From: Aquanectria penicillioides
Taxonomy: Eukaryota; Ascomycota; Sordariomycetes; Hypocreales; Nectriaceae
Assembly (NCBI GenBank): GCA_003415625.1
Contig: PYIU01000002.1
Coordinates: 4,216,001-4,280,000, forward strand
Length of the DNA: 64,000 nt
Direction of reading: 5' to 3'
Below the pieces are notes generated by a model. That model did no database searches. It was not told the DNA's origin and saw only the letters and a list, made by a program, of their open reading frames with translations. Numbering within the stretch: the stretch's first letter is position 1; each line of letters begins with the position of its first letter. The position numbers were made by a program, and so were the translations under genes. Below are positions 22,795 to 33,396 of the stretch, piece after piece.

Positions 22795-24384
22795 ATGGCC
22801 ACTGCAAACGAGCCGCCGTCCTTCCGATGTGATTCGCCTCCTCCGGACACGCTGCCCACGCCCGCCATCGGGGCTTGTCCTGAGCTCTCACGCTGCCTCT
22901 CAACCACGTCGTCTTGGTCTCATGGCTCTGGCTCTGATGCGCCTTCCCGAGACTCACTGGGCAGCGAGGGGCTCTCTCGCCAGTCCTCGGCCAGTTTCCA
23001 ATCCCGCCGGTCCGATGTCTCGGCCACGTCCCGCCACTCCAGCTACACCTTTGATGGGAGACACCGCCGTCGCGGATATATGCGACCCCACGGCACTGAC
23101 TTCGCTGCCAGTGCCCGGTCGCGAGAGAGTGTCATGAGCCTTGGAAGCATTGCTCACCTCCAGTACTACTTTGCTAGGACAGGTCTCCTTGACGGCAAAG
23201 GCGGACAGTTGGCCCGCAAGAAGCAGCAGCGGGCCACCTTGGACCTCTCGGCCCTGGACACCAGCGGTGCCACCCCAAAGATCGTGGGCTCCGATTATGA
23301 CTCCACCTATGCTTCCACGGGTAGCAGTCCTGACTTTGGCGCTCAGGGTTTCGGCCCAGGCGGCATTGTGGAGTCGCCGGTTGAAGATATGCATGACTAC
23401 TACGACGAGGGTTTCGGCGAGTCGGATCCCGGAATGCTCCCACCCACCGTGAGCACGTATCACCACAGGGAAAAGCCCGTTCCAAAGCCACCATCCATTC
23501 TGGAGCTCAAGGCCGAACTTGAGCAGACACTTCATGACGCTTCCAAGGCGCTTCGTGAGGTAAAAGAGCGAAAAGCAGGCACCTACCAAGAGCCAGCTAA
23601 CACGCCCCAGTTCCCCAACATGCCTCAGCTCAACACACAAGGGTGGTTTGAGCTCCAGGGCATGAATATTCTCGATGTCGTCACGTTGGCTATCCGAGCA
23701 GCCAAAATCTACTACACGGCACACGAACTCCCTGATCGACTGGACTCGATCAAGCCAGAGAAGCAGATTCGTGCAGATCTTTTGCATGTAATGGAAGTAC
23801 TGAAGCAGATGGCCACGAGAAACTTCAAAGATGGAATGAAAGATGACGAGATCAAGACAATGGAGTCATGGATTGAGAGCGTCTTTGTCATCCTGAAGCG
23901 TGAAAAGGAGATTGACGATGCCGAGAGGGAAGAGAGGGAAGGGTGGTTATGGCTCGACGGTGACTGGACCGGCCGAGAGCTGGAGCGTGAACGACGGTTT
24001 CTCATGTCAATGGATCCGTCTGCGGAACCGCTCCCCGAATGGACTCCTGCTTCGGGAGCCGCTGACGTACCGACGCCTTTCCTTCAGGCCTTCCAAAACG
24101 GCCTTCGCCTAGTCAAGCTCCATAACGCTACGGTGAAGAAGTCAAGGCGTCGCTTTGGCACTATCGGGACGTTCCACACCGACACCCAGAAGCCATATCG
24201 GTGTGCGGACAACTTGCGCTACTGGGCCAAGGCGGCAGAGCTACGCTTCGAGGCCATGCTCTCCATCGACGCCATCGGTATCGTTTATAACAGCAACCCC
24301 CAGGTCTGGATCGATTTCGACGCGGCTCTTCTCAAGTGGTGTCGCCATGTACGTGAGGAGATCACTAAAGAGTTGACCAAGTGA
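22795..24384 (+). CDS. Conserved fungal protein of unknown function, Ser-rich N-terminus
   Basis: A single exon of 529 residues. ATG 22795 was chosen because it sits in a strong context (ACCATGG); the frame is open upstream but reads microsatellite sequence. Residues 1-120 are Ser/Thr/Arg-rich with several RxxS-like sites (RRSDVSATSRHSS, SARSRESVMSLGS), probable phosphorylation targets. The middle contains a Lys/Glu-rich helix (ILELKAELEQTLHDASKALREVKERKAG). The C-terminal half is compact and Trp-rich (EGWLWLDGDWTGRELERERRFLMSMD; NLRYWAKAAELRFEAMLSIDA), which suggests a folded helical domain. I see no catalytic motif, signal peptide or membrane segment. It may be a regulatory or scaffold protein, but I cannot name the family. 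Confidence 0.85.
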   Translation: MATANEPPSFRCDSPPPDTLPTPAIGACPELSRCLSTTSSWSHGSGSDAPSRDSLGSEGLSRQSSASFQSRRSDVSATSRHSSYTFDGRHRRRGYMRPHGTDFAASARSRESVMSLGSIAHLQYYFARTGLLDGKGGQLARKKQQRATLDLSALDTSGATPKIVGSDYDSTYASTGSSPDFGAQGFGPGGIVESPVEDMHDYYDEGFGESDPGMLPPTVSTYHHREKPVPKPPSILELKAELEQTLHDASKALREVKERKAGTYQEPANTPQFPNMPQLNTQGWFELQGMNILDVVTLAIRAAKIYYTAHELPDRLDSIKPEKQIRADLLHVMEVLKQMATRNFKDGMKDDEIKTMESWIESVFVILKREKEIDDAEREEREGWLWLDGDWTGRELERERRFLMSMDPSAEPLPEWTPASGAADVPTPFLQAFQNGLRLVKLHNATVKKSRRRFGTIGTFHTDTQKPYRCADNLRYWAKAAELRFEAMLSIDAIGIVYNSNPQVWIDFDAALLKWCRHVREEITKELTK

Positions 24385-24975
24385 TAATTGGCTCTACCCT
24401 CTTCATAGGAGAGCAACTGGCTTGGCTTCCCCAACTTTGCCTCCTCGCCTTGATGACTGATGTTCGAATACCCGGAGTTTCTGCTTAATGGAGGAAATGA
24501 ATTGGCTTACAGATTGAACGAGGAAATGCGCGGCCTTTATTTTTTTTTTATTAGAGCTCACCTAAAGCATTTTTGTTACTACCACAAGTTGGGAACACGA
24601 GAGCATGCGGCCCTCGGCCCATTGATCTACCTACATTCTAGCATATACCCATAGCATAGGCCTAGGCGCAGATGATTTTGGTTCGACTAATGCAGTCTGA
24701 ATACACATACACCTGACCATTTTTATATGTTGACAAGAACAGTTCCCGTGGATTGACACATGTGAAGTTGTGCATGTTTAGTGTAGCGCTGTTGAACGTT
24801 GAATGACATGGGTCCCTGAGTTTTTGACTCAGAATCTAAGACATGGCCCGGTGACCCTCGAAATAGGTTCCTGGGGAATGCATCCCTGGACAAGGTACTA
24901 AAAAAAAAAAGGAAACATCCCCATGATCAAGATATGAGATGCAAAAATGATGGAAATCGTCAAAAAAATTCAAGT
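24385..24975. other. 3' flank of the unknown protein, no gene seen
   Basis: This AT-richer stretch holds the presumed 3' UTR of the upstream gene and the downstream flank of tRNA-Tyr. No coding sequence is seen. Confidence 0.55.
24962..24968 (-). terminator. RNA polymerase III terminator of tRNA-Tyr
   Basis: Seven T in a row on the minus strand start 8 nt after the tRNA 3' end, a strong pol III stop. Confidence 0.85.
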
Positions 24976-25062
24976 TCCCCGAAACCTGGTTCGAACAGGT
25001 GACCTTTCGGTAACGAGCGGCGCAGTTACAGCCGAACGCTCTTCCAACTGAGCTATTCGGGG
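24976..25062 (-). tRNA. tRNA-Tyr(GTA) with a 14-nt intron
   Basis: An 87-nt gene. The acceptor stem CCCCGAA pairs perfectly with TTCGGGG; the first pair is C1-G72 and the discriminator is A, the eukaryotic tRNA-Tyr identity. The D-arm is GCTC-AGTTGGAAG-AGC. The anticodon stem TTCGG/CCGAA encloses anticodon GTA (25029-25027) and a 14-nt intron (about 25025-25012). The T-arm is ACCTG-TTCGAAC-CAGGT, containing the B-box. Nuclear tRNA-Tyr genes almost always have introns, which agrees. Confidence 0.95.
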
Positions 25063-25746
25063 CGATTTTGTTGACAACGGCGGCTGACATTATGCACTAT
25101 CAACCCTTTGCGAGAGATGGGCTCAGAAATGGGGGCGACGATTGTCATGCCCTCCAACAAGACTCTCCCTCCACCTCTCCAACTAGCCAGAAGACGCATC
25201 GTCATCAACCTTGGAATCATTGTTGAATTGAACATTCCGCTCTTTATTAACATGGCTATAAATTCAGTTGACTATCCACTACATTATCACGGATGGGCTC
25301 AACAAATTGGACTGATGGTATTGTTGATACAGTTCCGTTCCTATCCTATCCTAGGAATTCTACAATGCATAGGGGAACTTACTTTCAATTGACTATGTTG
25401 GGGTCAATATTCATAGGCCCATGGGACTTCATTCATTTAAATCATACAGAGTTATGTTTTCAACATCATACATTATTCACATCGAATGAGAGACAGTATG
25501 TTCCACCTAAAAGATCGTTTATTATAATTAACTATGTTAAAACGTGTCATTTTTGAGCGCTGTTTTTTTTCCCCTTGTCTTCAAGACGCTTTTTTCTTCT
25601 TTTTCTCTTTTTTTCTTTCTGGGTTTCAATTTTTTTTCTTCTTCATTTCGTGTTTGTTGCTTGTTCCTCAAACCTTCGGGCTTATGACCATAGATACGTG
25701 TACCTTACCGTAAGAAAAGGAGAGGGATTGATCCTGGGTATGGAAT
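25063..25746. other. Intergenic region between tRNA-Tyr and the sHsp gene
   Basis: AT-rich, with T-rich tracts near 25560-25640. No gene recognised; the right part is the presumed 3' UTR of the small heat-shock protein. Confidence 0.55.
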
Positions 25747-26907
25747 TTATTCAATATCCACCTTGCGGATCTCAGCCCATTCCTTTTCAACCTTGGGCAC
25801 GATGATGACGAGGATGCCGTCTTCCATCTTGGCCGTGATGCCAGAGCCATCGACCTCGTCTCGGCGTTCCGAGTCATCGGGTGGGAGAGTCACGTTGCGC
25901 TCGAACATACCCACCTTCCTCTCGCTGGAGGTCATAGTGCTGAGGAACTCCTCATCACCTGGACGGTGGACTACACCGGCAATGTTCAGGACGCTGCGAT
26001 CGGCGTCCCAGTTGACGCCAACATCCTCCTTCTTGGCTCCGGGGAGCGAGACATGGAGGATAAAGGCTCTCTCGGTGTCGAAGATGTCGACGGGAGGGGT
26101 GAAGGAGTCGTCGTCTTGAGTACGAGCTTCCTGGAAGCGCTGGGCGTGCTCGCGGATGTTGCGGAAAAGAGGGTGGCTTGCACAGCCGCGCATGAAGCCT
26201 CCAAAATCGAAGGGGAAGCCCTGACCGCCGGAGGGAGGAGCATGGTGAAAAGAGCGAGGAGAACCAGGGAAGTCGCCAGGGCCGCGGTGAGGTCCATGGC
26301 CATGGCCGTGGCCATGACGTTCTCGGAAGAAACCTCCACGGCCACCACGGCCACCTCGTCCGCGACATCCACGACCACCTCGTCCGCCTCGGCCGCCGCC
26401 TCCGAATCGTGGGTGGTGAGGAAGCATGTCGTCTTCGGGGACGACTTCGGCGGGGTCAGGAGCATCAACGGGCATGGTATCAGGAGAATCACGCTTCTCC
26501 TTCTCATTGTCGACATCTCTTTCGGCATCGGAGGCTGAGATCCAGTCATCTTCGAAACTAGGCTCACCTTCGTTCATGGGGCCTCGATGACGACGGCCGT
26601 GATGACCTCGGCGGTCATGGTGGTCCCAGGGACCGGGTCCTCCCATGGAACCGTAGAACCAAGGGTTCCATTCGAAACCGGGGCCATAGGGATGGCCGCC
26701 GTGAGGGCCTTGGGGAGGAGGAGGAGGAGGGTGATGAGGCTGGGCGCCGTGGGGGCCAGGTCCGCCAAAGGGGAAGCCAGCACCAAAGTGATAGGGAGGA
26801 GGGGGAGCAGTAGTATGATCAACGCCGCGGCCAGGGCCCTGGTTGGGATCCATGGATCGGATAAAGTCCCAAAAGGGCATTGAATAAGATTGCTGTTGCG
26901 GACTCAT
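25747..26907 (-). CDS. Small heat-shock protein (Hsp20/alpha-crystallin) with RGG-box N-terminal extension
   Basis: A single exon of 386 residues. The C-terminal alpha-crystallin domain spans about residues 271-374 (DTERAFILHVSLPGAKKEDV, FERNVTLPP, ITAKMEDGILVIIVPKVE) and ends with a KVDIE tail resembling the C-terminal IxI assembly motif. The N-terminal 270 residues are unusual: a Pro/Gly/His-rich part (1-110), an acidic part (111-165), an RGG/GRG tract (169-192) and an alternating His-Gly tract (198-205). Typical fungal Hsp30/Hsp42 proteins are about 180-370 residues, and I do not know RGG boxes as a standard sHsp feature. Small Hsps are ATP-independent holdases in the cytosol. The RGG tract suggests RNA binding or condensate partitioning (inference). 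A TATA box lies 150 bp upstream. Confidence 0.92.
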   Translation of the reverse strand: MSPQQQSYSMPFWDFIRSMDPNQGPGRGVDHTTAPPPPYHFGAGFPFGGPGPHGAQPHHPPPPPPQGPHGGHPYGPGFEWNPWFYGSMGGPGPWDHHDRRGHHGRRHRGPMNEGEPSFEDDWISASDAERDVDNEKEKRDSPDTMPVDAPDPAEVVPEDDMLPHHPRFGGGGRGGRGGRGCRGRGGRGGRGGFFRERHGHGHGHGPHRGPGDFPGSPRSFHHAPPSGGQGFPFDFGGFMRGCASHPLFRNIREHAQRFQEARTQDDDSFTPPVDIFDTERAFILHVSLPGAKKEDVGVNWDADRSVLNIAGVVHRPGDEEFLSTMTSSERKVGMFERNVTLPPDDSERRDEVDGSGITAKMEDGILVIIVPKVEKEWAEIRKVDIE

Positions 26908-28139
26908 GATGAAGCACTTGCTCTTCTGTGGGGTGTGAGTGTGAATGTTGGGGTGTTATAAGAAGATGAGGGGGAAGTATATCTCGAAAGGTCTTGATCT
27001 GTGAGTGATGAAGATGGAGATGAAGAAAAAGGATGGCAACGGGGATGACTTCATGCCCTTTTATAGTTTTTCAAGGATGTAGTAGCACTTGCAGATTGAA
27101 CTGATCTGCAATGGAGGCAAAAGCGGACACACGCAACACGCGCTGTGTGACATGGCACTGGACTCTAGGCAGTAAGGCTGGCTTAGGTTGCTTGGATTGC
27201 GCCTCTAGTCGAACCATGTAGAGCGTCGCCGAACCACTCGGACACCGAGATTGAGGCATCCAGCAGGCCAGCGGCTGCCAGGAGTCCAGGAAACGAGTCC
27301 AAGAGGGCTCCAGAAGTGACCGGGTAGCCGCGCCGGGCTGCACAGCTGCCGCGCGTCCACCCACCGCGTGCCAGAGGTGGTGTTGAGGGCTCTGGGGGGC
27401 TGCTCGTAGAGATCGGTCCCGGCGGTGCCGACTTGGGCCAATGGGCCGACGCCTCGGGGGGCGAGAGCGCCGTCGCCACTGGACAGCTCGGGCTCGGTCA
27501 TCTCTATTGACCGGGAGCCAGCATGGGGCGCAACCCAAGCGACTTTTCGGATTTTTGAAGTGCCCGCCAAAACGAAGAGCGAACGCCTTGAACGCTCGTA
27601 CTTTGCTTTCGCTCAATTGTCAAACCCCCGCAATTCGGCGCGGCCTCCACCATGCGCATTGCAACCGTGCTGAGGCGCTGAGTCACTCGTCGCGTGTATC
27701 GCCACTGTCTATCCCCAACCGTCCAGACATCCGCGCGGCTCCTCATGTCCACCCCTCGGAGCTCCTCGTACTTCCGGCGACGGGAACTCAGCATGCAAAA
27801 ACCCAAGGGGATCCCTTCATTTTTGCTTCGTCTACACCGACAGTTCTTAGAACCCATTTCGGGCTGGTCTAGCCCTTGAATGCTCGGCCTGGTCGGACAG
27901 TGCCTGTGATCTGGGTCATACTTGCTTGCCCCTCTCGCCCCTGCCCACTTACACGGAGAGCCGGTCTACGTCACTAGATGTTTGCCTTACACCACCAACC
28001 ATACGCGTCACATTACGCACAATTATCAAAGTGGGTGGGTTAACCAATGCATTTGAAGACCTGTGTTATGTGGAATGAGAGAACATCATGACATGTGAAA
28101 GGCATCCTTACTCCTGTTCAACCTGAAAGACTGGCTGTC
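26908..28139. other. Promoter of sHsp and intergenic region
   Basis: The first about 200 bp is the sHsp promoter and leader. The remainder, about 27,100-28,139, is GC-rich with open frames of Arg/Ser-rich shadow type and no recognisable gene. Confidence 0.5.
27057..27065 (-). promoter_or_regulatory. TATA box of the small heat-shock protein gene
   Basis: TATAAAAGG on the minus strand lies 150 bp before the start codon at 26907. Stress genes in fungi are commonly TATA-driven. I could not point to a clear heat-shock element array beside it. Confidence 0.5.
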
Positions 28140-29320
28140 GCGAAGCCTCAAAACAAAATGCCCCCATTTAGCCAAAAGCCACTTGAAAGCCTCGATTGAG
28201 TCTTCGGCGTGCTTCTTGGACAGTGAGCGGTCGGGGAAGAACGCCTAGAAGGCATGTGGCGCACCGGGGTAGACGTCCAACTTTGCAGCAACCCCAGCAT
28301 CCTAGTTGACCTGCTCCAACACCAGCCCACAGTCCCTCTCACTGGATCGAATCCGCAAACTTGAAAGTATGTTTTAGGCAGATTTGATTGAATGATCGAA
28401 TACAATGGGAAATGCAAGCGGACTGCTTTGGCTGGGCAGATACTGGGGCAGATATACGGAGGAATTGGGTGCTCGTTTTCTAGTGCATAAAGTTGATCGA
28501 CTCTGTTGAAAGCATTGGGGCTTTGGCATTTTGCTCCCTGCTGAAGAAATGGTCTTTGTATTTTTCGGGCACTGTCACTTCGTTGACTCCACCTGGGATT
28601 GGGGCAAAGACGCCCGTCAACGGCCGTGACATGTTGGCATCGCCGCAAAGGTGAGATACCACGAGAGCCATTTCTGCTCCAGAGCTTTCACCCCCAATCA
28701 GAAGCCCCTTTTTGGGATTGGTGCCCAACCTCTCAGAATTACTTGTGGTCTAAGTGTCGTCAGAATTGTTACATAATGGCCATTGGCTACTTGACTTGCC
28801 CATTTCGTGGCATCGAAAGCATTGTGAACAGCCTGGGGAAAGCGGTTCTCTGGTGCGTGACGATAGTCAATATTCACCGCGATACCGCCTAGGTTAGTAA
28901 AAAGAGCACAGAGCTAATCCTCGGTTTTGAGATCGCCAACCAAGTACCCGCCCCCATGAAATACCACAAACCTAGGGCAATCTTCTGCGGGATTTCTCTA
29001 GGCTTGAATACACGGGCGTCAAATTTGAAGCCATCTCGAAGTTCAATTTGCACATTTTCAGTGATGTAGGGGAGCGATCCTGGGAGTGGTTTAGGCTGCT
29101 TTTTTCTCATCTGGGATATCATAGTACGGATTGCCTGGATATCGGTATCCATAGTCCATGATGCTAGAAGAGGATTTCCAGACTTGAAAATCTGTGTTAT
29201 GATAGCAGGCATTCTCGGAAAGGCACTCGCCGGCTCAAACTCGGGGTGCACCTCGCCAAGGGCACGAGTCTCGTAAACATGATCGAAAATACTTCCTCGT
29301 CTCAGCGGCAGCTTAAGAAG
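28140..29320 (-). pseudogene. Decayed alpha/beta-hydrolase fold-3 esterase/lipase (HSL family)
   Basis: Read on the minus strand, pieces of one hydrolase appear in order but in different frames. The N-terminal part is HPEFEPASAFPRMPAII. The oxyanion motif follows (PRFVVFHGGGYLVGDLKTED), then NIDYRHAPENRFPQAV, the nucleophile elbow GESSGAEMA, the Asp region YFQVCGFDPVRDCG, and the His region LDVYPGAPHAF with a C-terminal helix. All three catalytic elements of the hormone-sensitive lipase family are recognisable. In-frame TAG stops fall after KTED (28916-28914), after LEQVN (28304-28302), and at a position normally Trp after PHAF (28247-28245). Another TAG follows at 28482-28480, and at least two frame changes are needed. 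No intact start was found. The number of lesions argues for a genuine pseudogene. Confidence 0.8.
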
Positions 29321-30132
29321 TTTGTCTCAGAACCATCAAATCAGGACATGTCCACATTATATACAGCCATCCACGATGGTATCAGTGCTGATGACTAATG
29401 GTCGAGGCCAATTCATAAACCGGAATCATCGGACTTAGAATACCGCATGTCTTACCTGTTTTATAGTCGTTCCATGCGGCTGACTAGACGGGGGTCAATT
29501 CACCTACCACGACTATGACTACTCGCGAATTAGATACCGGCCCGGCAATGATCACGACGGGGTGATACTGGATTTAGACATGACCAATTCGCACTAGAAT
29601 TCGGTAATACAGCAAAAGCCACAAAAGCAAGCCCTCTAATCCTGTTCAAATTCTTTGCTTGTATAGTTACCTCTTGACTGGTCCGATTAATCCTCTCAGT
29701 GGGTCATCATCGGGGTGCTCCTCCTCCCGGCAGGTCCGTGGATTCTCTAAGTCCGGCGGAGCTACGTAGCAGTCTTCTCCGGGATCCAACGACAAGTGGG
29801 GACACTCTCGGCTTCGTGGGGTACATTAAGTTCCCAATCGATCGGAGGGAAGCTCAGCTGTCAAATAAAACGACTCCAAACTCTTTCAATGGTGATAATT
29901 TCCCTTTTGCATCTTACCTATCCAATATGGAAAAGAGAAATCTGAACACGTCCTGGTCAAAATGACGTCAGTGAGTCAATTCATTCATTCACGAAGGGAT
30001 CGCGACACCACGTGAGCGAGGACAAATGATTGGTCAGCGCCAGCTTAGAAATCTAATCCCAGCGCAATCGCCATTGAAAAAAATGACCCACTACATAGTA
30101 CTAACTAGCGCTTTCACCCGGCGATCTTGAAG
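29321..30132. other. Intergenic region and COX17 promoter
   Basis: The AT-rich left part has no gene. The last 125 bp contains the E-box/CCAAT module listed separately. Confidence 0.55.
30009..30041 (+). promoter_or_regulatory. E-box + CCAAT + TCAGCGCC module of COX17
   Basis: CACGTG (30009-30014) is followed after 14 bp by ATTGG (30029-30033, CCAAT reversed) and directly by TCAGCGCC (30034-30041). CCAAT is bound by the conserved Hap/CBF complex, a known regulator of respiratory genes in yeast; CACGTG is a bHLH site. The same three elements occur before cytochrome c1. Confidence 0.5.
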
Positions 30133-30561
30133 ATGGGAGCATCACAGTCAACGCCTTCTCCTCCTCCTCCTGTAAAGCTACCTTCAAACACCATGGACGC
30201 CCAGGCCGCTACCATTCGTACGTTTTCCAAACACCCCAAAGAAGGCGCCAATGGCATCGCATCGTCTCCTTTGCAGCCCGGCTAACCAATTCGTCAGCTT
30301 CCGTCGCCGCCGCCGTCGCCTCGACAGCCACCACGCAGGCCACCAAGCCCAAGGTGAGACGAGCCCGAACCCGACCGAGACTTGAGGCAATTCAATCCCG
30401 ATTCTAACATATCACTATAGCCCTGCTGTGTGTGCAAGGACGAGAAGTCCAGGCGCGACGAGTGCATGCTCTTCTCCAACGCTAAGGACCCAGCTGCCGA
30501 CTGCAAGTCGCTGGTGGAGCAGTACCGAAGCTGCATGTCGGGATTCGGATACCAGGTGTAA
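30133..30561 (+). CDS. COX17: Cytochrome c oxidase copper chaperone Cox17
   Basis: Three exons: from ATG 30193 (or in-frame ATG 30133) to 30217, 30298-30353, and 30421-30561. The protein is 73 residues from the second ATG or 93 from the first. The C-terminal half is diagnostic: a KPCCVCKDEK copper-binding site and the twin Cx9C pattern (CKDEKSRRDEC and CKSLVEQYRSC), ending MSGFGYQV. Cox17 carries Cu(I) into the mitochondrial intermembrane space for Sco1 and Cox11, is imported by the Mia40 pathway, and is needed for cytochrome oxidase assembly. Splice sites are C|GTACGT...TCAG and AAG|GTGAGA...ATAG. The upstream ATG would add MGASQS..., which has the look of an N-myristoylation site; the shorter form matches usual Cox17 length. 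Confidence 0.93.
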
Positions 30562-30765
30562 AAGAAAATGTAGACGATATGCCGGGTCATTGGGGCCGTG
30601 TACAACATAATGTAGACAAATGTACAAGCAATAAATGGATATTCCTCTCCGGTTTGCAAAGCCAATGGACAGTGGCGTGATTTTAGTGGTAAGCCCAAAT
30701 GGGCGTCTCGATGCTGCAGTCGGGTACAAACTAGAAAAAGCTCTCAAGTCAGGGCAACCCATCTC

Positions 30766-31254
30766 TCAGGTAGAATTCTCTCTCATTTCCTCTTCCCGGC
30801 CTTTGTAGGCCTCCAGCATCATTTCCTCCAATTCTCGGGTCGTCAAATGCACCTTCTTGACTAACTCTACCATCCTGGTCTCAATCTCCATCCTGCGTTC
30901 TGCAGCTTCGATCAGCTTCATTATGTGTGCCGCATACAACCGTGCCCTTTTCAAAATTAGTAAGAGATTGCAAACATATGCAGCGTTAGTCAAGTGCGTG
31001 AACCTACTCGTTATTCCGTCTCTCTGCTAGATGTGCGGCAACCCGGGCCCGTAACTTGTTCAAAGCCTCGCTAGACTCTTCAAGAACTGCATCCATGCAC
31101 TCTTGTCGGTCCCTTTTCAGCTATTTATCGTTTAGAATTTCATGAGACATCAGATTATAGGTGACAAAATTACCTTGATAATGCGTTGCTGGATTTGTAA
31201 CGAAAGAATACTTGGGTCATCGTCCGCCAAGACAACCTCATTGCCCTTTGCCAT
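30766..31254 (-). CDS. Small coiled-coil protein of unknown function
   Basis: Three exons, 31254-31174, 31120-31008 and 30946-30766, give 124 residues with clean GT-AG introns (AAG|GTAATT...ATAG; GA|GTAGGT...AAAAG). After a short N-terminus (MAKGNEVVLADDDPSILSLQ) the protein is almost entirely charged helix with heptad-like spacing (LKRDRQECMDAVLEESSEAL; VKKVHLTTRELEEMMLEAY). No signal peptide, zinc site or catalytic motif is seen. It lies tail-to-tail with COX17 and head-to-tail with CCT4. A subunit of a nuclear or kinetochore coiled-coil complex would fit the look, but that is only a guess. Splice consistency and uninterrupted frame support it as a real gene. Confidence 0.68.
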
Positions 31255-31627
31255 GATGAAAGTGTCGATTCACAACAATCAATGCAAGGTGAACGCATTT
31301 GAATGCGAAGCGAAGCTTGGGGGTAAAGTAGAGACAATCTCACTCTGTTGAGGTTCATAGGTTGTGGTTTCGGCGAAATTGGATGTAGAAATCCTTGACC
31401 AAGTGACTTCCCTAGAGAGCACACAACCTACTACCATGGGCAGGAGCTGCTCAGCTTGTTGCGCTTGCCTTCTACGTCCTTACGCCACAGCCACCAGGCA
31501 GCCAGTTATCATCGCCACTATAGTTGGCTATCGCAGTGTATACAAGAATTAATTATGCAGCAGATTTATGTCCCTCTTTGGTATTATCATACAGCATAAG
31601 GCAGAACCCTGCTGGGGGGATATCTCT

Positions 31628-33396
31628 CTATCTGGTCAAGGCAATATCGTCTATACGCAGAATCATCTTTACTGTTTCCGCGGCCAACTCAATCGCACTC
31701 GTGCTTACAAGAAGAGGTTGCAGCACGTTCTCCTTGGAGATGTTGGAGTTGACACCTCCAGACTTGATACTGACACCAGCGTTTTTCTCGCCCATTTCGT
31801 GCCTGTGTCGCAGGTCCGTCACCACCTTGATGCTGTTCAAACCAGCGTTCTCGGCCAGAGTGGTGGGAATAACCTCAAGAGCATCCGCGAAAGCCTTCCA
31901 GCAGATAGCTTCAGTACCGGTCAAGCTTCGAGCTTGCTTAGAGAGCTGGGCAGCAACCTCAATCTCAGGGGCACCACCACCAGCGATGAGCGCCTTCTTC
32001 TTGACCAGGCAGCGTACCACACAGAGAGCGTCGTGCAAGCTTCGCTCTGCTTCCTCCAAAATCAGCGAGTTGGCTCCACGAACCACTACAGAGATAGTCT
32101 TGCCAGCCGACTTGGTACCGGTGACCTTGACCATGCGCGATCCGGATGACTGGACTTCCTCCACTAGATCGGCAGATCCCAGCTTGTCCTCAGTGAAAGA
32201 GTCAACATCAGCGATGGGCTTGCAGCCAGTCGACTTGCAAATGAACTCCACCTCATCTCGCTCGATGTCCTTGATGGTCATGATGCCAAGCTTAGCCAAA
32301 AAGTGTAGTGATAGGTCGTTGACGGCGTCGCGGAGAATGGACTTCTGGATGAAAAGAACGTTGCACTTGGCCTTCTTAATCTTCTTGGCCATGTTCAGGA
32401 GGTATAACCGCTCCTCCTTGACAATCTTGTCCATTTGTCGGTAGTCGTTGACTTGAATAGTGTTTTCCATCTGGGAGGTGTAAGCAGAGGGCCAAATAGA
32501 TATAAATACACAGCACATACATCGGGCTTGGGGGGGCTCAGTTGGAACTGGATCAGACCGATTCTAGCCTTCTCCATGCGGACAGGTCCACCAGCGTTCT
32601 TGAGCACAGGCTGGGTAAGCACAAGGCCGTCGACGAGCTCACTGTCCTCAATAGTTCCTCCAACCCTCTTAACAATCCGAATGTTCTTGAGGTCGACGTT
32701 CTCGGCAGTCTTGAGGTCGATGGTCTTGGTAACAGCGTTGACCGCCATGGGGCCGAGGAGGTTCGAGTACTGAGAAACGATCTTGGAGGACAGCGAGGTG
32801 TTTGCGGCCTGAAGAAGCGAGGAAGTATCGGTCAGGGAGATAGGTTGGGACATGTCGTGGAGGATCTCGACGGCGGCAGAGGCGGCGCGCTGGAAGGACT
32901 CCGAAATGACTGAGGGGTGGATGCCCTTGGAAAGAAGTCGATCTGCGGCACCGAGCAAGCTTCCGCAAATGACAACAACCGACGTAGTTCCGTCACCTGC
33001 TTCCACATCTTGGGCGCCGGACAAGTTGACCAACATCTTGGCGGTGGGGTGCATCACAGACATGCTCTTGAGCATGGTGTTACCATCGTTTGTAATAATG
33101 GTCTCCCCCTTTCCGCTACGAATCATCTTGTCCATTCCTCGAGGACCGAGAGACGTTCGGATGGCATCGGCGACGGCTAGGCGAATGTAAGTATATGCGT
33201 GGGTTCGCGGGTGGAGGAAAGCTCTGTACCTCGAGCAGCAACAATGTTGGAGGAGCGCACCGCCATGGGCTTCTCCTTATCCTGGAAGAGGGTCAGCGGG
33301 GAAGCTCAAAAGCTTGGTGGGAGCTTGACATACCCTAAAAGTCGCATTGCTGGAACCTCCAGCTGCGGGAGCAGGTGCTGCGGCCGGGGCGGACAT
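31628..33396 (-). CDS. CCT4: T-complex protein 1 subunit delta (CCT4)
   Basis: Four exons, 33396-33334, 33281-33230, 33176-32521 and 32470-31628, encode 537 residues, the usual CCT length. The group II chaperonin signatures are present: [11 protein letters not shown] and the ATPase loop [17 protein letters not shown] in the third exon, and the delta-type stretch [19 protein letters not shown] followed by [13 protein letters not shown] in the fourth. The subunit forms part of the eight-membered TRiC/CCT ring that folds actin and tubulin in the cytosol. The N-terminus is the Ala-rich tail common to fungal CCT4. No frame problem is seen here, including across a C7 run at the third-exon end. The start lies 450 bp from the divergent RPT1 start. 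Confidence 0.97.

Noticed and set aside
31524..32444. 306-codon plus-strand frame over CCT4
   Set aside because: An antisense shadow of a strongly conserved gene.
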